DNA of 64,000 nt. It comes from Fen-1247 sp041691775 (lineage in GTDB: Bacteria > Gemmatimonadota > Gemmatimonadetes > Gemmatimonadales > Gemmatimonadaceae). Positions 1 through 7,715 of the stretch are shown piece by piece. The notes beneath the pieces are model-generated. The model saw only the letters and a program-made list of their open reading frames with translations. It had not been told where the DNA came from and searched no databases. A program made the position numbers and the translations under genes. Each line of letters starts with the position of its first letter. The first letter of the stretch is position 1. Where the stretch lies: NCBI GenBank assembly GCA_041691775.1, contig JBEPUB010000001.1, positions 62,001 through 126,000 of the forward strand. The letters run 5' to 3'.

Positions 1-860
1 CCGGGTGTCCGGTTCTGACTCACCGACGGCTTGACGCCGATCCACGGGCGACGAACAGATCCGTGGGTCAGAAGGTCGTCCGCGACACGCGCGGCGCGAT
101 TGATGGGAATCGCGAAGCCAAGGCCAATTGATCCACCACTGGGCGAGTAGATCGAGCTATTCACTCCAATCACTTCTCCCGCCGCATCGACGAGCGGGCC
201 GCCGGAATTTCCAGGATTTATCGCGGCGTCAGTCTGAATCATATCGACGTAAGCACCGTTCCCAGCGTCCGACGGCGGGGCCACGAGATTGCGTCCGACT
301 CCACTCACAACGCCGACCGTGACGCTGGGCTCGCTGTTCGCCAGCACGAAGCCGTACGGGTTGCCGATCGCGATTGCCCATTCTCCGACAATCAGTGATG
401 ATGAATTGCCGAGCGGCGCGACTGGCAGGTTGGACCCATCGATCTTCAGTACTGCCAGATCGTTCACTTCATCCAATCCGATCAGCTTGGCCGGATACGT
501 AGTGCCATCGCGAAACGCAACCGAGATTCGCGTGGCACCGCGCACGACGTGCGCGTTCGTCAGAATTACGCCGTCTTTGCGAAGTATGAAGCCTGACCCG
601 AGGCCGGCAACCGGGCGCTCGGCAGACTGACCGCCAAAGAACTGTTCCATCATGTCGGCCGGCACATGCTCGACCGCTTCAGTCTGGACCGTTACAACTG
701 TAGGAGCGACGCGCGCGACTGCGGCTGTGATGGCGGTGCGTCGAGACGCATCTACCTGGGCGTTGGCGGCGGGTTGCGCGACCGCTACCTGTTGTGCATT
801 CGAGGATCGGCCGTTGCACGCAGCCAGCAGCCCGACAACGAGAGCGCAGATCCATTTCAT
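1..860 (-). CDS. HtrA/DegP-like serine protease, lipoprotein (partial, cut by window edge)
   Basis: Trypsin-like envelope protease of the HtrA/DegP family; the C-terminal part runs off the left edge. The start at 860 gives a lipoprotein signal (MKWICALVVGLLAAC, lipobox LAAC), so it is probably anchored at a membrane facing the periplasm. The catalytic triad is visible: His in TNAHVV, Asp in NDLAVLK, Ser in NPGNSGGPL. The visible end, near GVKPSVGE, is where a PDZ domain normally begins, so domain count cannot be judged. It is last in a minus-strand run, 3 bases after the transaldolase-like gene, and is likely co-transcribed with it and truA. Role by family: degradation or refolding of damaged envelope proteins. 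The protease call is firm; its regulation is unknown. Confidence 0.9.
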   Translation of the reverse strand, partial: MKWICALVVGLLAACNGRSSNAQQVAVAQPAANAQVDASRRTAITAAVARVAPTVVTVQTEAVEHVPADMMEQFFGGQSAERPVAGLGSGFILRKDGVILTNAHVVRGATRISVAFRDGTTYPAKLIGLDEVNDLAVLKIDGSNLPVAPLGNSSSLIVGEWAIAIGNPYGFVLANSEPSVTVGVVSGVGRNLVAPPSDAGNGAYVDMIQTDAAINPGNSGGPLVDAAGEVIGVNSSIYSPSGGSIGLGFAIPINRAARVADDLLTHGSVRRPWIGVKPSVSQNRTP

Positions 861-863
861 CTC

Positions 864-1526
864 TCAGAGACCCCTTGGCTTGTGACGCTTACTGAGCTCG
901 TTCAGGTAGCGATCCACGCCACGGTCGGTAAGCGAGTGGATCATCAACGACGCGAAGAGTTCAGTTGTCACGAATGCTGTGTCCGCACCCGCGAGGAGGT
1001 AATTCGTAAATGCCATGGAATTCTGCGCCGGAGTTACCGCGACATCGCACTCGAAGCCGCACTTGTCGATTACTGCGCGGACCTGGGCAACCATGTCGGC
1101 ACTCGGACGACCCTGGGCCTCAATCTCGCGCACGTCGATAGCCACCATCGAAGCACCAAGCTTCGCCGCGATGAATGCCTGCGCTCCGGAATGTATGTGC
1201 GTGACACAGACGCCGACTCCGTCGGCAACGAGCTTTCGCATCGGCGCAACAGCGTCTTCCAAAAAGGGAATCTGGACTACCGCGTGCTCCGATGCGCGTG
1301 CTATGTCTCGCGCCTCACGGTAGATGTCCGTGCCGTTTATCGCGCCAACCGGAACGCAGACTGGTACACCGAATCCAGCGGCGATCTCGGTGAGCCGGTG
1401 GAGAACCGAGGCAGATGGATCGTCGAGGGCGATATCTACTGGCGAGAGGACGACACCGTCGAGAAGGTCGGCGTCTGCCCATTCCCTGATCTGCGAAATC
1501 ACTGCGCTCTGGACGAAGATCTTCAT
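864..1526 (-). CDS. transaldolase/fructose-6-phosphate aldolase fold, catalytic Lys replaced
   Basis: A 220-residue protein of the small transaldolase/FSA (TalC) family. The length and several segments match: the LLDGV opening, an IPF..DAV..MRKL..DGV stretch, GAQAFIAAKLGAS, an E-A-Q-G segment and the terminal helices. The Schiff-base lysine of the family (V-K-I/V-P, Lys85 in E. coli FsaA) is glutamine here (VVQIP, Q85), and the usual TTNPS motif near residue 28 reads LSPVD. It is therefore probably not a working aldolase by the known mechanism. Its ATG overlaps the truA stop (ATGA), so the two are translationally coupled. It may bind a sugar phosphate or act in regulation. The fold call is fairly sure, the function unknown. 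Confidence 0.75.
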   Translation of the reverse strand: MKIFVQSAVISQIREWADADLLDGVVLSPVDIALDDPSASVLHRLTEIAAGFGVPVCVPVGAINGTDIYREARDIARASEHAVVQIPFLEDAVAPMRKLVADGVGVCVTHIHSGAQAFIAAKLGASMVAIDVREIEAQGRPSADMVAQVRAVIDKCGFECDVAVTPAQNSMAFTNYLLAGADTAFVTTELFASLMIHSLTDRGVDRYLNELSKRHKPRGL

Positions 1527-2302
1527 ACTCCCTCAGGATAGAAGTGCGCCGGATAACTCACACGCTCTAGAAATAGCCCGTGTGCCGGAGCGGGAGGCGA
1601 GACGGACAGGTTGTCCTGCGCGCTAAGCAGCTCGGCAAACGCAGCGGGCCGCCGACGCCCCGCTGCGACATCGACCATGGTGCCAACGAGGAAGCGCACC
1701 ATATGGTGCAAGAATCGGTTCGCCTCAATCGTGAAGTCGAGGCGCCCTGCCGTTCGTTTCCATTCTGCGTGTGTCACTGTGCAGTGGTGCTGGTCGGTTG
1801 CCGGAGCGGTACCGCGCACCGCAAAGCCGAAGAACTGATGCTGACCCAGTAGGGTGCCCGCGACGGCCGACAGCGCAGCCTCATCGGGAAGGCGCCACGG
1901 CACGCGCCATTCGTACCGGCGCCGGAACGGTGAGGCGGACTCGCCGTCCGTCCCCAATTGATAGGTGTAACGCCGAGAAGTGGCGCTGTAGCGCGCGTGG
2001 AATTGATCGGTAACGTTGTGCGCCTGTGCGATCCAGACGTCAGGTGGGAGCAGCGAGTTCAGCGCTCGGCGAAGCTTGGAGGCGTCCCACGTCTCCGGCA
2101 CCCGCACGTGCGCAGCCTGTCCTCGCGCGTGGACCCCTGCGTCTGTTCGTCCTGCCCCGATCAGCGTCACAGGCCGCTCGAACAATCGTTCGAGTACGCT
2201 TTCTATCGCACCTTGGACTGTGACAGTCGCCGGCTGCCGTTGCCATCCGGCGAACCGCGACCCGTCATACTGCAGCACGAGTTGCACGGTCCTCTCCAGC
2301 AT
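1523..2302 (-). CDS. truA: tRNA pseudouridine(38-40) synthase TruA
   Basis: Converts uridine 38-40 in the anticodon arm of many tRNAs to pseudouridine. The catalytic aspartate sits in GRTDAGVHA (D54 from the chosen start). Other family marks are the opening VQLVLQYDGSRFAGWQRQ, RFHARYSATSRRYTY-like tRNA-binding residues and the late FLHHMVRFLVGT motif. The start at 2302 (MLERTVQ) was chosen because family homology begins directly there; an in-frame ATG at 2395 would add 31 residues without family character. The 259-residue length is normal. It is first of a three-gene minus-strand run and divergent from the coiled-coil gene at 2424. Confidence 0.95.
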   Translation of the reverse strand: MLERTVQLVLQYDGSRFAGWQRQPATVTVQGAIESVLERLFERPVTLIGAGRTDAGVHARGQAAHVRVPETWDASKLRRALNSLLPPDVWIAQAHNVTDQFHARYSATSRRYTYQLGTDGESASPFRRRYEWRVPWRLPDEAALSAVAGTLLGQHQFFGFAVRGTAPATDQHHCTVTHAEWKRTAGRLDFTIEANRFLHHMVRFLVGTMVDVAAGRRRPAAFAELLSAQDNLSVSPPAPAHGLFLERVSYPAHFYPEGV

Positions 2303-2423
2303 TGGGCGGAAGTTATCCGTTCCGGGAGTGAAGTCAAGCAATTGAACAGCGTCGAAATTCGATGAAGAAAGCGGCGCAAACGATTGACAAATCACGATTT
2401 AGGCCGCAAACTCGCAGCATCGG

Positions 2424-3290
2424 ATGTCCGTGAAATCTCTTCCCGCGCTCGCGGCTGACCTCGCTCTGGCCCCGGACGCCTCCGCAGCGCTCCGAACGGT
2501 TCATGAAGAGCTTTCCGGCGATGACCGGCGCACCGGCCTCGTCCTGCTTACGGTGGACCCGCGACGCAACGCGCTTGTAAACAAGCAACTCGCCTCCTCC
2601 GACAACGGACTGGATACGGCGTTTCCGCCGTACGCGCTTCTCGCGCTGGACCATTTACCTCCTGCGGTGCAGTACGCCGTGCTCGCTGGCCAGCGCTTCG
2701 CCGATGTCGGTGATCAGGGCTCGCAGTATGCGCGGCTGCTTGGCGTTGATCCGGGACTCGGCGATTTCCGGCTTCTGCTCAAGGGAATCGTGTTCGAGGG
2801 TGCGCTCGCCGCTGCTCTCGCGCTTTACGATTCGGGCCGTCGTTCTGGCTCCAAGCTATTGGAACGTGCCAATCCGCTGGCGACTCTGTTCGAGCTCGCG
2901 TATGCGCGTTTCTACGAACGCGACGCACGCTTCGAGGCGGTCTCTGCGTTACACGATGTGACGGGTCGCCTGCGCTCTGAACATGCAAGCGCAGTTTCAG
3001 GTCTCGAACGCGAAGTGGAGCGACTGCGTGCCGCTCAGCGCGCTGGAACGAGCGATGTGGTTCACCGTTTACGTGACGCCGTTGGCGCAGCGGAAAAAAG
3101 GGCGATTGCCGCCGAGCGACGGCTTGTCGCCGTAGAGGGCCAGGTGGTGAGCGCAGTTGACCGTTTGGAGCGCACCCACGTTCAGCTTCACCAACAGGAC
3201 TCGTCGCTCCGTTCGCAGGCTGAGGTGATTCGGCAGCTCGAAACCCGTGTTGCAGAAGCGGAAAAATTAGCGATTACCGCGCGCGCCTGA
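2424..3290 (+). CDS. hypothetical protein, globular N-terminus plus C-terminal coiled coil
   Basis: 288 residues, family not recognised. Residues 1-170 look globular and mixed alpha/beta; a GAF-like sensory fold is possible (LVLLTVDPRRNALVNKQ, then LLLKGIVFEGALAAALALY). From about residue 180 to the end there are long charged heptad-like helices rich in Arg, Glu, Ala and Leu (SGLEREVERLRAAQR, then RLRDAVGAAEKRAIAAERR), a clear coiled coil. No signal peptide or membrane segment is evident, so it is probably cytoplasmic and oligomeric. Its stop is immediately followed by trpD, suggesting co-transcription with tryptophan genes, but no link to tryptophan synthesis is visible. Confidence 0.75.
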   Translation: MSVKSLPALAADLALAPDASAALRTVHEELSGDDRRTGLVLLTVDPRRNALVNKQLASSDNGLDTAFPPYALLALDHLPPAVQYAVLAGQRFADVGDQGSQYARLLGVDPGLGDFRLLLKGIVFEGALAAALALYDSGRRSGSKLLERANPLATLFELAYARFYERDARFEAVSALHDVTGRLRSEHASAVSGLEREVERLRAAQRAGTSDVVHRLRDAVGAAEKRAIAAERRLVAVEGQVVSAVDRLERTHVQLHQQDSSLRSQAEVIRQLETRVAEAEKLAITARA

Positions 3291-3302
3291 TTGAGCATTT
3301 TT

Positions 3303-4346
3303 ATGACCACTACTCCAACCGCCGCCCCACTCCAGGACGTGATAGCCGCGTTAGCTCACGATCGTCCGCTGACGCAGGACGGCATCACCGCCGCGTTCGA
3401 TGTGGTTATGCGTGGCGACGCATCGCCCGTGCAGATTTCGGCGCTCCTTACGGGGCTCAGGGTCCGCGGTGAGACGCCGGAGGTCGTCGCCGGAGCCGCC
3501 AGTGCGCTTCGGCGCGCGATGGTGAGGTTCGAAATTCCGGACAGCGATCAGGTAGTCGATACCTGTGGTACCGGGGGCGGATCGGTAGCGACGTTCAACA
3601 TCTCGACCGCAGCCGCGCTAGTCGCGGCCGGTGCGGGCGTGAAGGTGGCCAAGCACGGCAACCGATCATTCACGTCCAAGTCTGGAAGCGCAGACGTACT
3701 TGAGGCGCTCGGCGTCGACATAGATGTTGATGCCGCGGCAATGTATCGTGCGTACGAATCGGCCGGAATCGTCTTCATGTACGCGCCGCGAATGCATCCG
3801 GCAATGCGGCACGTCGGTCCGGTGCGTCGGGAACTCGGTGTGCCCACAGTTATGAACATCATCGGACCATTGGCTAATCCCGCCTCGGTGGGACGGCAAG
3901 TTATCGGTGTTGCCGACGCGGGGAGGGCCGCCGTCATCGCCGCTGCGCTTTCCGCCCTTGGAACCATTCACTCGCTCGTAGTGCATGGAGAGCCCGGGAT
4001 GGACGAGATCTCGCCGCTCGGCACAACGCGAGTCCTGGAAGTTCGCGGTGCCGTTGTGAGTGAGTGGTCCACCGATCCGGAGTCGCTCGGCACGGGAGTA
4101 GCGCGAGCGCCGGAACTGATGGGCGGAACGCCGGCCAAGAACGCGGAGATCGTGCGCGCTTGCCTTGATGGAACTGCGTCGCCCGGCGCGATCGCCGCCG
4201 TCGTCGCCAACGCCGGCGCTGCCGTTTACGTCGCGGGAAAGGCTCGGACGCTCGCCGAGGGTGTTCGAATGGCAAAAGCCGCCATCGCCGACGGTTCGGC
4301 GACAGCGACACTCGAAAAGCTTCGCGCGGCGCTCCCGCGAAGCTGA
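3303..4346 (+). CDS. trpD: anthranilate phosphoribosyltransferase
   Basis: Transfers phosphoribosyl from PRPP to anthranilate, the second step of tryptophan synthesis from chorismate. Diagnostic motifs are present: DTCGTGGG near residue 86 (PRPP binding), NISTAAALVAAG, KHGNRS (anthranilate/PRPP site) and HPAMRHVGPVRRELG followed by NIIGPLANPA. About 347 residues, typical. The ATG at 3303 is chosen; an in-frame TTG at 3291, directly after the upstream stop, would add four residues. It is separated from trpC by lexA on the other strand, so trpD and trpC-F-B-A are probably not one transcript. No trpE or trpG lies in this window. Confidence 0.95.
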   Translation: MTTTPTAAPLQDVIAALAHDRPLTQDGITAAFDVVMRGDASPVQISALLTGLRVRGETPEVVAGAASALRRAMVRFEIPDSDQVVDTCGTGGGSVATFNISTAAALVAAGAGVKVAKHGNRSFTSKSGSADVLEALGVDIDVDAAAMYRAYESAGIVFMYAPRMHPAMRHVGPVRRELGVPTVMNIIGPLANPASVGRQVIGVADAGRAAVIAAALSALGTIHSLVVHGEPGMDEISPLGTTRVLEVRGAVVSEWSTDPESLGTGVARAPELMGGTPAKNAEIVRACLDGTASPGAIAAVVANAGAAVYVAGKARTLAEGVRMAKAAIADGSATATLEKLRAALPRS

Positions 4347-4361
4347 CTTCGATTTACCAGC

Positions 4362-4970
4362 CTAGCAGCGTCGCATTACTCCGACGACAATTCCCTGAAT
4401 GGCGACATCGTTCTCGTGAACGTAAATGGGCTCCATCATCTCGTTGCGGGGTTGTAGCCGTATGCGACCGTCACGCTCCCGATAGAAGCGCTTCACCGTG
4501 GCCGATTGACCGTCGATCAGAGCGATGACTGTCTCGCCATTGTCGCACGAGGCACGCTCATTGACGACGACGAAGTCGCCATCGCAGATGTGATCGTCGA
4601 TCATCGAATTACCACGAACGCGGAGGACGTAGTGGTTGCCGCCCCGGTGGACGAAGTCTTCCGGTACCGCGATTGTCTCGTGTGTCTGGATCGCCTCGAT
4701 TGGCATACCGGCGGCAACCGTTCCCATGAGTGGAATCTGGACAGCCCGCGGGTATTGCTCGGAGGGGAGAATCTCGATGCCGCGGCTCTCGTTATAGCGC
4801 CGCTTGATGTAGGACTTGCGCTCCAGATTGCTCAGATGTTCGTGAACCGTTGCCAGAGAGCTATAATCGAATCGCGCCGCGATCTCTTCGAAACTGGGCG
4901 CGTATCCGTTGTCTTCGGTGTATTCCGCCAGATAACTGAGAATTTCCCGTTGGCGCTTGGTCAGCGACAT
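4362..4970 (-). CDS. lexA: LexA SOS repressor
   Basis: Transcriptional repressor of the DNA-damage response, inactivated by RecA-stimulated self-cleavage. Winged helix-turn-helix at residues 1-65 (KRQREILSYLAEY, PSFEEIAARFDYSS). The scissile Ala-Gly bond is visible at A87-G88 (VAAGMP), the nucleophile is Ser122 (GNSMID) and the general base Lys160 (ATVKRFY). 202 residues, normal. It sits between trpD and trpC on the opposite strand and is divergent from trpC, with 77 bases between the starts. No convincing palindromic SOS box was picked out by eye in that gap. Confidence 0.96.
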   Translation of the reverse strand: MSLTKRQREILSYLAEYTEDNGYAPSFEEIAARFDYSSLATVHEHLSNLERKSYIKRRYNESRGIEILPSEQYPRAVQIPLMGTVAAGMPIEAIQTHETIAVPEDFVHRGGNHYVLRVRGNSMIDDHICDGDFVVVNERASCDNGETVIALIDGQSATVKRFYRERDGRIRLQPRNEMMEPIYVHENDVAIQGIVVGVMRRC

Positions 4971-5047
4971 CGCCAGATTCCTAGGGGATGGGTCTCCGTG
5001 AACGGCTGACCCCGAACAGCCGCCGAAAGAACTACGTTATCCGAAGA

Positions 5048-5896
5048 ATGCCCGAAACGCAAGCTTTTTCCGCTCCGCGGAGTGTCTGGACCCCACCCAC
5101 TGGCACCTTAGGCGAGCTGGTGGCTGCTGCCTACGCCCGGGCCGCGGCCCAAGCGGGTGAGGAGGATTCATGGCGCGCGCGCGCCGCGGAATGCAAGGCG
5201 GTAGCGTCATTCCGCGACGCTTTGCTCGGGCCGACGGTTGGCGTGATCGCGGAGATCAAGCGGAGATCACCGTCCAAAGGGTCGATCAATCCAGGCCTCG
5301 ACGCTGTTGCACAGGCGCAGTTATACGCCGGCGCTGGTGCGGCGGCGATCTCAGTTCTCACGGAACCGGATCGATTTGGGGGGTGTGTATCTGACCTGTC
5401 GTGCGTCGCGCAGGCGGTTTCAGTTCCGGTGCTTAGAAAGGACTTCATAGTTGCCTCGGTCCAGCTCTGCGAGGCTCGAGCCCGAGGGGCATCCGCCGCG
5501 CTCCTGATAGTGCGCGCGCTGCCCCCGGACGCGCTGGTTGAGCTGCACGACGTAGGCACCCGCATTGGGCTTGACCTGTTGGTCGAGGTTCGCGATGAAC
5601 GGGAGCTGGAGCTGGCGCTCGATATCGGTGCTAGGATAATCGGGGTCAACAATCGGGATCTAGAGTCACTGATCATCGATCCTGCCACGATCACTCGTAT
5701 CCTGCCGAAGATCCCGCGCGGGGTGGTTGCGGTGGCAGAGAGCGGAATGTCGTCACGCGCCGACGTGGAGATTGCGGCCGACGCTGGTGCCGATGCGATT
5801 CTGATTGGCTCCGCCGTGTCCGCGGCCGCCGATCCCGACGCTGCCGTCCGATCACTCATTGGCATTCCTGTAGAGCGAAATGCACGTCCGCATTAA
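5048..5896 (+). CDS. trpC: indole-3-glycerol phosphate synthase
   Basis: Closes the indole ring of CdRP to give indole-3-glycerol phosphate. The (beta/alpha)8 signature is clear: IAEIKRRSPSKG with the catalytic lysine, SVLTEPDRFGG, VLRKDFI, LLVEVRDERELE, IGVNNRDL and VAESGM. The start at 5048 (MPETQAF) is used; the in-frame ATG at 4988 would run back into the lexA-trpC promoter gap with a basic, non-family extension. 282 residues. Its 3' end overlaps trpF by 17 bases, indicating translational coupling. It opens the second tryptophan block. Confidence 0.95.
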   Translation: MPETQAFSAPRSVWTPPTGTLGELVAAAYARAAAQAGEEDSWRARAAECKAVASFRDALLGPTVGVIAEIKRRSPSKGSINPGLDAVAQAQLYAGAGAAAISVLTEPDRFGGCVSDLSCVAQAVSVPVLRKDFIVASVQLCEARARGASAALLIVRALPPDALVELHDVGTRIGLDLLVEVRDERELELALDIGARIIGVNNRDLESLIIDPATITRILPKIPRGVVAVAESGMSSRADVEIAADAGADAILIGSAVSAAADPDAAVRSLIGIPVERNARPH

Positions 5897-6518
5897 GTTC
5901 TGCGGCCTGACGCGCGAACAGGACGCCGCCGCCGCCGTCGCGCTCGGCGCAGCGTATGTGGGAGTCGTGTTCGCTGGCGGTCCGCGTCACAGAACGCTTG
6001 ACGAGGCCGCTCAGATCCTGAGACGTGCCGGTGCGGCGCAGCGGGTGGGTGTGTTCGGATCCCCTCACGCAACTGAGCTAAGTCGGTACATTGCCTCGGT
6101 CCCACTGTCAGTGGTGCAGCTGCACGGCGACTCATCGCCGAAAGCCGTGATGGCCGCACGCGCGGTTGGAGCGCACGAGGTCTGGGCGGTTGTTCCCGTG
6201 ATCGATGGCAAGCTGGCTGATCACGCGCAGGAGCTGTTTCAGTGCGCGGACGCAGTCGTCCTCGACACGAGAGCGGCGAACGGGCTTGGTGGCACTGGTC
6301 GGCCATTCGATTGGGTTGCCGTAGCGAGTGCATTAGATGGGGTAACCCGGACTGCCAGACTGGTGGTGGCGGGTGGGCTGACGCCAGGCAACGTTGCCGA
6401 GGCGATCCGGTGCCTCAAACCGGAAATTGTTGACGTCTCATCAGGTGTCGAGTCGGCGCCGGGCGTGAAAGATCCAGTACTGATGAGCCGCTTCCAGGAA
6501 GCGGCGTGGAGTGCATGA
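5880..6518 (+). CDS. trpF: phosphoribosylanthranilate isomerase
   Basis: Amadori isomerisation of phosphoribosylanthranilate to CdRP, third step of the branch. Family marks: KFCGLTREQDA with the catalytic Cys, VVQLHGD, VVLDTRA with the catalytic Asp, GGTGRPFDW, VVAGGLTPGNV and DVSSGVES. 212 residues, normal for a stand-alone TrpF. It overlaps trpC by 17 bases and is followed by trpB after 3 bases. Confidence 0.95.
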   Translation: MHVRIKFCGLTREQDAAAAVALGAAYVGVVFAGGPRHRTLDEAAQILRRAGAAQRVGVFGSPHATELSRYIASVPLSVVQLHGDSSPKAVMAARAVGAHEVWAVVPVIDGKLADHAQELFQCADAVVLDTRAANGLGGTGRPFDWVAVASALDGVTRTARLVVAGGLTPGNVAEAIRCLKPEIVDVSSGVESAPGVKDPVLMSRFQEAAWSA

Positions 6519-6521
6519 CTG

Positions 6522-7715
6522 TTGACTACGATAATTCACGAATCGGTTGGAAGGTTCGGCGCCTTCGGCGGCCGCTACGTTCCCGAGACGCTGATTCCCG
6601 CGCTGGATGAGCTGGAGCGGGCTTTCGACGAGGCTATGGCGGACGTCGAGTTCGTGAAGGCATACGCAGCTCTGCTGCGCGACTACGTTGGACGTCCGTC
6701 GCCGCTGAGCGATGCGCCGCGGTTCAGCGAGCGGGTTGGCGTGCCAGTGTATCTGAAGCGCGAAGATCTCAACCACACGGGTGCGCACAAGATCAACAAC
6801 GCGATCGGCCAGGCTCTACTAGCGATGCGCATGGGGAAGAAGCGCATCATTGCTGAGACCGGCGCCGGCCAGCACGGGGTTGCAACTGCGACTGCATGCG
6901 CACGATTTGGGCTCGATTGCGTGGTGTACATGGGCGAGATCGACATGGAGCGTCAGGAGCTCAATGTCTTTCGCATGCGCTTGCTGGGGGCAACTGTCGT
7001 CCCAGTTAGCGGCGGAACACGCACGCTCAAGGACGCGACCAGCGAAGCGATTCGGGATTGGGTAACGAATGTTGACACGACCCACTACATCATCGGTTCC
7101 GTCGTTGGTCCAGCGCCATACCCTCGCATGGTTCGGGATCTGCAGAGTGTCATTGGACGCGAAGCGCGCACACAGATTCTGGAGCGCACTGGCAAGCTGC
7201 CGTCCGCAGTAGTTGCATGCGTCGGTGGCGGATCCAATGCAATGGGTGTGTTCCATGCCTTCGTCGCTGACCCCAGCGTTCGCTTGGTGGGGGTGGAGGC
7301 CGCTGGGGAGGGGCTTGGCACTGAACACCACTCCGCGTCGTTGTCGCGAGGACGGCCCGGGGTGTTGCACGGTGCGTTCAGCTACCTGTTGCAGGACGAA
7401 AATGGCCAGGTGCATCCGGCGCACTCGATTTCTGCCGGCCTGGACTATCCCGGCGTCGGCCCCGAGCATTCGTTCCTGCATGACAGCGGGCGCGCCGAAT
7501 ACGTCGCAGTGACAGACACCGAAGCGCTGGATGCGTTCGGTGTGCTCAGTCGGCTGGAAGGCGTGATCCCGGCATTGGAGACGTCGCATGCCGTTGCATG
7601 GTTGCTCGGAACCGCAGGGAAGTGGTCCAGCGACGCGACCGTCCTGTTGTGCGTCAGCGGTCGCGGTGACAAGGACGTTGCGCAGGTGCGAGCGATGCAG
7701 GCACGAACGCACTGA
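6522..7715 (+). CDS. trpB: tryptophan synthase beta chain
   Basis: PLP enzyme condensing indole with serine. The PLP lysine is in HTGAHKINN; other marks are FGAFGGRYVPETL at the N-terminus, ETGAGQHGVATA, the phosphate-binding CVGGGSNAMG loop and HSISAGLDYPGVGPEHS. 397 residues, the usual length of TrpB1 that partners TrpA. It starts with TTG at 6522; no in-frame ATG lies near the family N-terminus. Its TGA overlaps the ATG of the HEAT-repeat gene (TGATG). TrpA, its physical partner, is encoded only after two unrelated genes. Confidence 0.96.
   Translation: MTTIIHESVGRFGAFGGRYVPETLIPALDELERAFDEAMADVEFVKAYAALLRDYVGRPSPLSDAPRFSERVGVPVYLKREDLNHTGAHKINNAIGQALLAMRMGKKRIIAETGAGQHGVATATACARFGLDCVVYMGEIDMERQELNVFRMRLLGATVVPVSGGTRTLKDATSEAIRDWVTNVDTTHYIIGSVVGPAPYPRMVRDLQSVIGREARTQILERTGKLPSAVVACVGGGSNAMGVFHAFVADPSVRLVGVEAAGEGLGTEHHSASLSRGRPGVLHGAFSYLLQDENGQVHPAHSISAGLDYPGVGPEHSFLHDSGRAEYVAVTDTEALDAFGVLSRLEGVIPALETSHAVAWLLGTAGKWSSDATVLLCVSGRGDKDVAQVRAMQARTH

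Noticed and set aside
666..1541. 291-codon plus-strand frame over the protease and transaldolase-like genes
   Set aside because: Composition is that of an antisense shadow (many Cys/Arg/His), while both minus-strand genes carry family motifs.
4971..5047. SOS box or trp operator in the lexA-trpC gap
   Set aside because: Half-sites such as GAACGG and GAACAG are present but do not form a palindrome with family spacing.
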